From positions 1,231 through 65,230 of the forward strand of contig NZ_AUTQ01000230.1 of NCBI RefSeq assembly GCF_000498095.1: a stretch of DNA of 64,000 bases, written 5' to 3'. Positions 57,145 to 64,000 of this stretch are shown here, one piece after another. Both the position numbers and the translations under genes were made by a program. Below the pieces are notes generated by a model. That model searched no databases. It saw nothing but the letters and a program-made list of their open reading frames with translations, and was not told where the DNA came from. Within the stretch, counting starts at the first letter, position 1. Every line of letters begins with the position of its first letter. The DNA comes from Pseudoalteromonas sp. TB64. Lineage in GTDB: Bacteria; Pseudomonadota; Gammaproteobacteria; Enterobacterales; Alteromonadaceae.

Positions 57145-58497
57145 TTATTTTTGGTGGCGCTCAAAACGCGCTACTAACTCTTCACCTTGCTCTTGGCTAA
57201 TACGGGCAATAGAGTTAAGCATATTAGTAATTTCTCGCCTGTCGTACTCATTAGTTACATGTTCATTTATGTCATCAACAATCGCATTTAAATAATTAAA
57301 TAAGCTGTTTCTTGCATCGGTATCTTTATGGGCAACAAACAAAATATTTTTAAATGCCTCAAGTACGTTCGTCATTACGTATGCATCGCCTTTGGCGTAA
57401 TTACGCAGCGGTGTAAAGTTGTCGTGTAGCAGTTCATCAAAGCTTGTTTCGTGCAGGTAAAGCAGTGGATTGTTATCACTGTGCTTAAACGAGTAATTAA
57501 TATCGTTAATTGAAAGTCGTTGAATAAGCAATATACTTAGCATATCAATTGATTTAACTGCAGTACCAGGATCGTTTATCCCAGGGCTCATAGCCTTAAC
57601 AGCAATCTCTGATATTTGTGTTAAACCATAACGGTAATGATCGCTTATATACTCTTCTATATAAAAAATAAAACAGTCGAGAATTTTATTTATCAGCTCT
57701 TCATCGTTTGTTATATCTTTATTGCACTTTAAAAACGGATAGCCTTTAACCGTAAAATAACCTTGGTTAACAGATATATACACCTTTATATCTTCCCCAG
57801 CTAAAATGGCACACAGCTTATCGGTATGCACGCCTTTATAATACCCTTCGGTTTTACTGCTGATAGAGTGCCACTGGCTAAAATCAGGAAAGTCTTCAAT
57901 AGGGTTATCTTGTTGCCTTTGTATTATTGTTTTAATTTCGTTTTTAGTTTGGCTAAATAAGCCATTTAACACGTTGTCTACCTGAATGGCACGAGAAATT
58001 GAATGTATAAAAAACACAAATAAACCAAGCGAAATCAAGCCAAATATAAGTGCAAATAATACACCGATTGATGGAATAGCTGTGCTGCCACCATCTAGTT
58101 TATTAATATTTATTAGCATAATAATAGAGTAAATTATACTACCTAAATAAAAGCCCAATACCAATTGGTGTGATTTACGCGTAATAAGCCCAGGCACAAC
58201 ACGAGGAGATAAACTCGCACTAGCTGAGTTTAAAACAACCATAACCATAGAAAAACTAAACACAGTAAGTGAAATAATACTGCCTGCTAAGGTGCTTAAA
58301 ATAGTACGCGCGTTTTCGGCGCTATCAACAAGCACAACAGATATGAACGACTTTAATTGCTCAATAGGCGCTAAATATTCTACCGACATAGTAACAATAG
58401 CAAATGCTAAAAAACCAACTGAGAGCATTGAAGGGTAAAAGCCAATACTGTTGATCATTTCTCGATAACTGTCGGCTACTTTGCGAGGTACAAACAT
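57145..58497 (-). CDS. DUF2254 membrane protein
   Basis: 450 aa. Four N-terminal spans (FYPSMLSVGFLAFAIVTM, ILSTLAGSIISLTVFSFSMVMVVL, LVLGFYLGSIIYSIIMLI, IPSIGVLFALIFGLISLGLFVFFIHS) followed by a long cytoplasmic domain with ALSPGINDP-like AVKAMSPGINDPGTAVKSIDML, the DUF2254 signature, and a helical C-terminus. Function unknown. It converges on the SIMPL gene, four bases apart. Confidence 0.88.
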   Translation of the reverse strand: MFVPRKVADSYREMINSIGFYPSMLSVGFLAFAIVTMSVEYLAPIEQLKSFISVVLVDSAENARTILSTLAGSIISLTVFSFSMVMVVLNSASASLSPRVVPGLITRKSHQLVLGFYLGSIIYSIIMLININKLDGGSTAIPSIGVLFALIFGLISLGLFVFFIHSISRAIQVDNVLNGLFSQTKNEIKTIIQRQQDNPIEDFPDFSQWHSISSKTEGYYKGVHTDKLCAILAGEDIKVYISVNQGYFTVKGYPFLKCNKDITNDEELINKILDCFIFYIEEYISDHYRYGLTQISEIAVKAMSPGINDPGTAVKSIDMLSILLIQRLSINDINYSFKHSDNNPLLYLHETSFDELLHDNFTPLRNYAKGDAYVMTNVLEAFKNILFVAHKDTDARNSLFNYLNAIVDDINEHVTNEYDRREITNMLNSIARISQEQGEELVARFERHQK

Positions 58498-58654
58498 AAA
58501 ATCCTTATGTATTTTCTACTTACTTAATACCCTTAGCTTAGCATAGGCATTTATTAAACTTCTGATAATGCTGGTCAAATTTATATGTTATTATCAAACT
58601 CATAATAATAGAGCGCATATTTATGCGAGTAATAATAAATAACAGGAAAACAAC

Positions 58655-59029
58655 GTGATCATTTCAACTTATGCAGCACTTCTTGCGTTTTACTATATAT
58701 ATTTAAGCTTTAATGTAATAAAACTCCGTAAAGCACAACAAATATCATTAGGCGATAATGGTGAGCCGAGCCTTCAACGTGCAATACGAGCCCATGGGAA
58801 CTTTATGGAATACGTGCCGTTTGCTATTATTTTACTTTTTTTAGTTGAATATCAAGGTCTTGCTAGTCATTATTGTCATATATTAGGTGGGATGCTATTA
58901 GTAGGACGTGTATTTCATAATTCGGGCATTGTAGAAAAAAACATGAGATTTCGCCAAATTGGCGCTGTATCAACGTTTTTAGTCATAATTATTAGTGCAT
59001 TTGTAATGCTGATTACTCGTAATAGTTAA
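58655..59029 (+). CDS. MAPEG-family membrane protein
   Basis: 124 aa from a GTG start preceded by ACAGGA. Four spans. MAPEG signature region RAIRAHGNFMEYVPFAIILLFL (about residues 45-66) and a conserved GRVFHNSGI later. Members include glutathione transferases and related enzymes with lipid or peroxide substrates; bacterial members are mostly uncharacterised. It lies 25 bases before the sulfotransferase gene, so both may be cotranscribed. Confidence 0.86.
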   Translation: MIISTYAALLAFYYIYLSFNVIKLRKAQQISLGDNGEPSLQRAIRAHGNFMEYVPFAIILLFLVEYQGLASHYCHILGGMLLVGRVFHNSGIVEKNMRFRQIGAVSTFLVIIISAFVMLITRNS

Positions 59030-59054
59030 TATTATTTATTGCCTGATTTAAAAG

Positions 59055-59684
59055 ATGAAAAAAATATTTATTATCGGTTTGCCGCGCACCGGCACAACCA
59101 GCGTATGCCACACTTTATTAGAGTGTGGTGTAGCTACTGCACATACCGCGTACACTAATTTTTGCTTCAATAACGCGACTGCAATTGCAGATACCCCCAT
59201 TTTTAACGACTACAAAACCCTTGATTTACATTACCCTAATTCAAAGTTTATATATTTAGAGCGAGAGCTTGCGGCTTGGTTACCTTCAATAAAGCAATTA
59301 TTAACACGTATGCACACTAATTTAACGCGTGCCGATGGTGGTTTTAATATTCATATAAAACGTTGTTATTTAAATACGTTTAGTGAGTTATCGTTGAATA
59401 AAATTAATGACGATAGCTACTTAGAATCTTGTTATGAAGAGCATTTTAAGGATGCTAAAACATACTTTAATAATCGTGGCCACGATTTTTTATCAATTGA
59501 TATAGCAAAGCCTGAAAGCTATAAAAAGTTGTGTGACTTTTTACAATTAAAAAGTGATAAAACAGATTTTGAAAAAATGAATATGGGCGGCAAAGTCACC
59601 GCATGGAACGATATTAAACACCCGTTAAAAATAGAGTCTACAGCTAAAGGACGTATTGATAAATTACTCCCATATACTAACTAG
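59055..59684 (+). CDS. Sulfotransferase-family protein
   Basis: 209 aa. N-terminal PAPS 5'-phosphosulfate loop GLPRTGTTS (residues 8-16), then SKFIYLERELAAWLPSI, corresponding to the PAPS 3'-phosphate segment, and FLSIDIAKPESYKKLCDFLQL. It is short compared with sulfotransferases of eukaryotic type but similar to the bacterial Sulfotransfer_3 proteins (sometimes annotated near sugar or lipid modification). Acceptor unknown. Confidence 0.8.
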   Translation: MKKIFIIGLPRTGTTSVCHTLLECGVATAHTAYTNFCFNNATAIADTPIFNDYKTLDLHYPNSKFIYLERELAAWLPSIKQLLTRMHTNLTRADGGFNIHIKRCYLNTFSELSLNKINDDSYLESCYEEHFKDAKTYFNNRGHDFLSIDIAKPESYKKLCDFLQLKSDKTDFEKMNMGGKVTAWNDIKHPLKIESTAKGRIDKLLPYTN

Positions 59685-59807
59685 CATAACGGGTTTAGCA
59701 ATTATCATATTGTTAAATAGAGTTAATATATAAGCTAATTGGTATTGCGAGATTTTTTAAATTAAATACGTTAAAATCTCCGTATTATTATTTAAGTTGT
59801 ACAGATC

Positions 59808-60380
59808 ATGTTTGAATTAAAATACCACACCCCATTTGAATGGACCGAAGTAGTGCTTGCTGACTTTGATACTTTTTTACAAGACCACGCTGCCGCAGAA
59901 AAAAAAGCATCGGGCATGGCGATGTCTATGCTTTCTCACTACCCAGATAAGCGAAAATTGGTTATAGCAATGACCGACCTAGCTCTCGAAGAAATGATTC
60001 ATTTTAAAGAAGTACTTAAAATTTTAATTGAGCGTGACGTAAATTTAGGTGACGATAAAAAAGATTCATACATTAAACAAATTCGTGGATTATTTAGAAA
60101 TGGTCGCGAAGAGTTTTTAATGGATCGCTTACTTGTTGGCGGTGTAATTGAAGCTCGGGGGCACGAGCGTTTTTCGTTAGTTGCTCAAGCACTTCCCAAA
60201 GGTAAAGAAAAAGAGTTTTATATCGCGATTGCTGAGTCAGAAGAAAAACATAAAAACCTTTTTGTAGAGCTTGCCTACGAGTACTTTGACAAAGCAGATG
60301 TAGATGTACGTCTAGAAGAGCTATTAATAGCTGAAGCGAAAATTTGTAAAAGCATTCCATTTACAGCGGCTCTTCATTAA
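59808..60380 (+). CDS. miaE: tRNA-(ms2io6A)-hydroxylase
   Basis: 190 aa ferritin-like diiron enzyme that hydroxylates ms2i6A37 in tRNA. Iron ligands are spread as AAEKKASGMAM, LALEEMIHFKEVLK (E-x-x-H), VIEARGHERFSLV and IAIAESEEKHKNLFVELA (E-x-x-H). Oxygen-dependent. Length and all ligand motifs fit MiaE. Single gene. Confidence 0.94.
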   Translation: MFELKYHTPFEWTEVVLADFDTFLQDHAAAEKKASGMAMSMLSHYPDKRKLVIAMTDLALEEMIHFKEVLKILIERDVNLGDDKKDSYIKQIRGLFRNGREEFLMDRLLVGGVIEARGHERFSLVAQALPKGKEKEFYIAIAESEEKHKNLFVELAYEYFDKADVDVRLEELLIAEAKICKSIPFTAALH

Positions 60381-60620
60381 GTTTTAATCGCGCAGAGTGG
60401 TTAATAAATTACACTCTGTGCATGTTTTAAGTAAAACTTCATTTCAATCCCCTAAAACGACACCGTTTAACTCCCTTTTATTCACAAAGTATTGATTTGC
60501 ATTTTGCTAATCAAAATCAAAATCGTCATTTAAATAAAGCATAACTCATTAAAAAATAAAGCTAAAAAGTTTGGGTTAATAATTGCACTTACTCCTTTAA
60601 GCAAATTGAGGGAAAGGCTT

Positions 60621-62540
60621 ATGTTAAAATTAACTTTTATACTACTGCTACTATCATTCACTGCTATAGCCAGTGAAAGTAACTTAGATTATATAGAAAA
60701 CGCAAATGGTGAGCGGGTACAAAAAGTGTCGCACTTAGTTAAATGGACGCACACTCGCTTTGTGTTTAATCGAGATATTTCGCGAATAGCACTTGGTCAT
60801 GAGGCCACGCTTGATGTAAATGTGGTTAATGGACGTGAGTTGTTAATTTTAGCCAAAAAGTTGGGTCGTACATCAATGATGGTGTGGTACGACGATAAAA
60901 GCTCTGAAACATTTTTACTTGGTGTAACCGAAGACTATAGCGTACTGGAAAATGCCTTAAACGATATTCACCCTGACGTGCAACTAACCATAGCGCCTGA
61001 TCGCCATGCTGTAGTATTGCGCGGTGAAGTACCAACAATTAATTATCGTCATGCTGCTTATGAAGCTGCAAAAAACTACCTTTATGCCAGTAGCTCACAA
61101 GCATCACAACCTGTTATTACCTCAAATCCTAACCAAGGTATGTTTAACTCGCTTGCACAACGATTACAAGGCTTGGGTAACTCAAATGGTAGTAGCTCTC
61201 AAAACTCGAGCAAAGTCGCAATCATTAATTTAATAAAAGTAACTCAAGCACCCAAGCCAAAAGAAGAACGTATAAGCGAAGTTATTAAATCAATGGGTGC
61301 AGATAAGGTTAAAATTAAACGTATTTCTGTTGATGAATTATCAAATGACGACAGTGACGTGTTTTTCTTATCAGGTACTGTTAAAAACCAAATAGAACTC
61401 GTGCGTTTATTAAATGTGATTAATAAATTATTTGAACCAGAATTATCAACCCAAATGCCAGGCTCTTCGCTTGATCAAAGTAGTATGATGGGCGGTTCAA
61501 CTCAAAATGAAAATTCAGATATTGAAGTACTAGCAAATGAATCTGGTGGTTTATTAAATGGCGGCGGCTCAGGTGTTACTTTAAGTAATGTGAACTCAAA
61601 TATTGCACGTGCAACATTACTCTCAGTTGCTGGCGGTAAAGTATTGTCGAGCATTGAAGTAGAAGATTTACCGCAAATCCGAGTGTCAGTTCAATTATAC
61701 GAAGTTAACCAACGTCGATTAAAGCAATGGCGTCCTGATATTAGTGTGCTTTCTAATGGCTATCAACAGCAAGAAGGGTTATTTGGTCTAGATGGAATGA
61801 CTAATCGTGAGTCGGGTTCGTCAACGATTGAAAATGCATTGCAATTAATTGGTGGGCAACTAACTAATAATTTACAACTTTCGACTTCTCAATTTGCTAT
61901 TGATATGCTGTTTTCTTTATTAGAACAAGAAGGTATTTCAAGAGTGCTTTCTAGACCCACTATTACTGTACTTGCAGGTGAGAGTGCGGTGTTTAAAGTA
62001 GGAGGGGAAGTACCCGTTCCAACCACATATAGTCCATCTGGTATCACTAGCGGACAGCAAGGTAATAGTGGGTCTGTATTTAGTGGTACTGAGTTTAAAT
62101 CTTTTGGTGTTGAATTAAACGTACGTGCAATGGTTGATGATAAGGACCGAATAACACTTGATTTAAATCCTGTAATTTCAATGCCCGATACCACCTTAAC
62201 AGCAGAAATAGCACAAAGCACAGGAAGTAGTTTAAATAGCAGCGCTTTTAATACGCGCAGCATGCAAACATCTACTCGGTTAAGAGATGGTCAACCTTTA
62301 ATTATTGCAGGGCTAATAAGCGCTGATAGCAACTCAAGCCATGATTTTGTACCTAATGGTAGCGGCGAAAGCATGTTAGGGAAATTAAGCGAAACAACGA
62401 GTAAAAGCGAAAATAACCGTGAACTTATTATTGTAGTGACCCCTAATTTGGTGCGAGAACCAGTAAATACATTACGTTCATGGGAACCTGCTGATTTAGA
62501 CTCTCAATTACTTAGTTTCATACAGGAGCAAGGACTATGA
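60621..62540 (+). CDS. Secretin, Flp/Tad-type pilus outer-membrane channel (CpaC/RcpA-like)
   Basis: 639 aa from the ATG at 60621 (MLKLTFILLLLSFTAIASES), a signal peptide with GAGGGAAAGG just upstream; an in-frame TTG 15 bases earlier was rejected. N-terminal domain as in CpaC (VLIGHEATLDVNVVNGRELLILAKKLGRTSMMVW-like region), then a Gly/Asn/Ser-rich central linker and a secretin domain (LFSLLEQEGISRVLSRPTITVLAGESAVFKVGGEVPVP, later TRLRDGQPLIIAGLIS and ELIIVVTPNLVREPV). It overlaps the following TPR gene by four bases. No tad/flp ATPase or platform gene is adjacent. Confidence 0.88.
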   Translation: MLKLTFILLLLSFTAIASESNLDYIENANGERVQKVSHLVKWTHTRFVFNRDISRIALGHEATLDVNVVNGRELLILAKKLGRTSMMVWYDDKSSETFLLGVTEDYSVLENALNDIHPDVQLTIAPDRHAVVLRGEVPTINYRHAAYEAAKNYLYASSSQASQPVITSNPNQGMFNSLAQRLQGLGNSNGSSSQNSSKVAIINLIKVTQAPKPKEERISEVIKSMGADKVKIKRISVDELSNDDSDVFFLSGTVKNQIELVRLLNVINKLFEPELSTQMPGSSLDQSSMMGGSTQNENSDIEVLANESGGLLNGGGSGVTLSNVNSNIARATLLSVAGGKVLSSIEVEDLPQIRVSVQLYEVNQRRLKQWRPDISVLSNGYQQQEGLFGLDGMTNRESGSSTIENALQLIGGQLTNNLQLSTSQFAIDMLFSLLEQEGISRVLSRPTITVLAGESAVFKVGGEVPVPTTYSPSGITSGQQGNSGSVFSGTEFKSFGVELNVRAMVDDKDRITLDLNPVISMPDTTLTAEIAQSTGSSLNSSAFNTRSMQTSTRLRDGQPLIIAGLISADSNSSHDFVPNGSGESMLGKLSETTSKSENNRELIIVVTPNLVREPVNTLRSWEPADLDSQLLSFIQEQGL

Positions 62541-63214
62541 AAATATTTTACGTTATTTTACTACTTACTTTATCTGGTTGTGCTCACATTGACTATAAGC
62601 CAAGTGTTAATCCATATAGTGCTTTGGGTGATTTAGTTAATAAATATCAGTTAAATACACAGCAATTAAAGTGCGAAGGTATAAACGCAAGTAACTGTCT
62701 AACATTAGTGCATGAACTAAATCAGTTAATGCTAGAGCATCCAGGTAACACGGCTATATTGTCGATTGCAGCTTATTCATTTTATAAAAGTGGTAGAGCA
62801 AACCAAGCGCAACAAGTTATAAATACATTACTTAATAAACCTAATCCTCCATTAAATGCAATTACACTTGGTATAAGCTTGGCGATTGAGCAAGGGAATT
62901 TAGCAAAAGCTAAAAGTATTGCTCAATATGGAATTGATGTATTTGGAACTCAGTCATCACCTTACTTACAAATGGCGTCAATTCATTATGCTCAAGGTAG
63001 TTATGTTATTGCTTCTAATTATTTAGAGCTTGCCGCTAAGTTTGGATTAAAAAATACGATTTATTTTTACCATAAAGGATTAATAGAAGAAGGAAATGCT
63101 AATAACTTACTTGCATGTAACTATTATGAGCAAGTGTTATCTGTTGAGCCAGAGCATAAAAAAGCGCTTGCTAGGCGAGGAAAGCTTTCTATTTTAGGAA
63201 ATTGTTATTCTTAA
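62537..63214 (+). CDS. TPR lipoprotein, TadD-like
   Basis: 225 aa. Lipobox LSGC at residues 12-15 (MKIFYVILLLTLSGCAH). The rest contains several TPR-like helical pairs (NTAILSIAAYSFYKSGRANQAQ, LAIEQGNLAKAKSIAQYGI, ASIHYAQGSYVIASNYLELAAKFG and ACNYYEQVLSVEPEHKKAL). TadD in Tad systems is a TPR outer-membrane lipoprotein that helps secretin assembly, so its position next to the secretin (ATGA overlap) fits a pilotin-like job. A terminator follows. Confidence 0.85.
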   Translation: MKIFYVILLLTLSGCAHIDYKPSVNPYSALGDLVNKYQLNTQQLKCEGINASNCLTLVHELNQLMLEHPGNTAILSIAAYSFYKSGRANQAQQVINTLLNKPNPPLNAITLGISLAIEQGNLAKAKSIAQYGIDVFGTQSSPYLQMASIHYAQGSYVIASNYLELAAKFGLKNTIYFYHKGLIEEGNANNLLACNYYEQVLSVEPEHKKALARRGKLSILGNCYS

Positions 63215-63233
63215 GGCCGAAAGGCCTTTTTTT
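63213..63233 (+). terminator. Terminator of secretin/TPR operon
   Basis: AAGGCC, a GAAA loop, GGCCTTTTTTT directly at the end of the TPR gene; the first bases overlap the stop codon area. Confidence 0.85.
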
Positions 63234-64000
63234 ACTCAAATTTTAAACAATCATTTATTCGCCTTAACGTAACTTTAATTTGTATTTTCTATAGTTAACT
63301 TTTCAAAGTATTAATCATGCAAGGTAGATTTACTAAAATTATGATATTTTAATAAATAACCCCATGCTTTATCACCCTTAAATTATGATCTCCCCTTATT
63401 TCTTCATTCTTTGTTTAAAACTGCGACAACAAGAAAGTACCTCAATAGTAACTGCTCTCTTTTATTCTCGAATTTATTTAATAGCGTTCGTAGCTTCACC
63501 TAATTTGAAAGCCCATAAGGTAGATTTGCGATAATTAAGCGAGATTCAATTTACATAAAATTTGTGACTTTATATTTAGTTTTCAAATCATTCAGCCCTC
63601 ATGAAGTGTGGTTATTAATATAAATAGGAAATAGTTCGTATGAATACCAAGCATGCGTTGTATTTGAACCATTGTTTTATCTATTTATACCCATTGATGT
63701 AAGAACGTAGGATAACGCAGAGGAGGTCAGTGAGATCGCTAGAACAAATACTAACATTTAAAGTTGAACACGCCCTTATACCACTATAAATATCGAGGAA
63801 AGCTTCTATGTACTATATTCAAAGCATACCACTGACTATGTTAATGCAAAGGAGTGTATGCATCGTTATGTTATATAAAAAGCTAAATACAAATATTCTG
63901 TCATAAATTTAATCTTAAAATGGGTAATCTTGAATTAAATTATACTTAATCATTACTCTAGTATTTTCAACAACGTAAATACGCATAATTAACATTCTTT
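63234..64000. other. 767-bp region to the end of the window, no clear gene
   Basis: No convincing gene. A 32-codon open stretch from the ATG at 63808 to the TAA at 63904-63906 (MYYIQSIPLTMLMQ...) has GAGGAAAG eight bases upstream but no recognised family, so I do not call it. No repeat or operator was identified. The terminator at its left end closes the secretin operon, so the rest of any pilus cluster is not continuous with it. Confidence 0.4.

Noticed and set aside
63808-63906. 32-codon ORF near the end of the window with GAGGAAAG upstream
   Set aside because: No homology or composition signal beyond one plausible ribosome site.

Overview
The window reads as chromosome of a marine gammaproteobacterium of the Alteromonadales, most likely Pseudoalteromonas. 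This rests on low G+C, on the gene order seqA-pgm beside ybfF, ybfE, fldA and fur (partly shared with Enterobacteria), and on typical Alteromonadales genes: the bkd operon, a rhombosortase, secreted S9 and M28 lipoprotein peptidases, and the mesX-mesD methionine synthase pair. The genus is inferred from protein resemblance, not from a search. I saw no rRNA, tRNA or CRISPR array.

Layout. 1-22.3 kb is mostly core: the end of sucC plus sucD; a DUF3083-like protein; glnS; a 195-bp inverted-repeat element; fur, fldA, ybfE, DUF2788 and ybfF on the minus strand; then seqA-pgm, astE and bkdA1-bkdA2-bkdB on the plus strand. A perfect 26-bp palindrome lies upstream of bkdA1. Next come a decayed IS4-type element, a metal exporter behind a Fur-box-like site, an M28 peptidase and a DUF3025/ABC transporter operon.

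22.3-34 kb is accessory and AT-rich: a decayed IS3-type element with an in-frame 9-bp tandem expansion, several small membrane proteins (one split at a T8 run), an ISAs1 element with both ends present but an inactivated transposase, a second ISAs1 end, IS4-like debris, a spermidine-synthase-like protein, and mesD/mesX (oxygen-linked, folate-independent methionine synthesis).

34-44 kb holds membrane proteins, periplasmic msrA, an acetyltransferase, a MarC protein and an esterase. After these comes a 545-bp gap with two exact LexA-type operators (CTGT-N8-ACAG), each overlapping a plausible promoter -10 and followed by a short ORF. I consider this the best candidate for an undescribed system. 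Then follow two MFS genes (one frameshifted) divergent from a LysR regulator, and a frameshifted porin gene.

44-64 kb is core again: an ABC-F ATPase that appears to start at ATT, purEK, a secreted EEP-family hydrolase, an S9 peptidase, rhombosortase, gamma-glutamyltransferase, a second inverted-repeat element, maeA, SIMPL and DUF2254 proteins, MAPEG, sulfotransferase, miaE, and a two-gene secretin/TPR-lipoprotein operon that stands apart from any visible pilus machinery.

Functional threads: TCA cycle and carbon flow (sucCD, bkd, maeA, pgm), iron homeostasis (fur, fldA, Fur-box exporter), methionine and sulfur (mesXD, msrA), peptide and glutathione turnover (M28, S9, ggt), purine synthesis (purEK) and replication/DNA damage (seqA, ybfE, SOS operators). 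Three otherwise recognisable genes carry what look like single-base deletions in homopolymer runs, so assembly error should be excluded before they are called pseudogenes.
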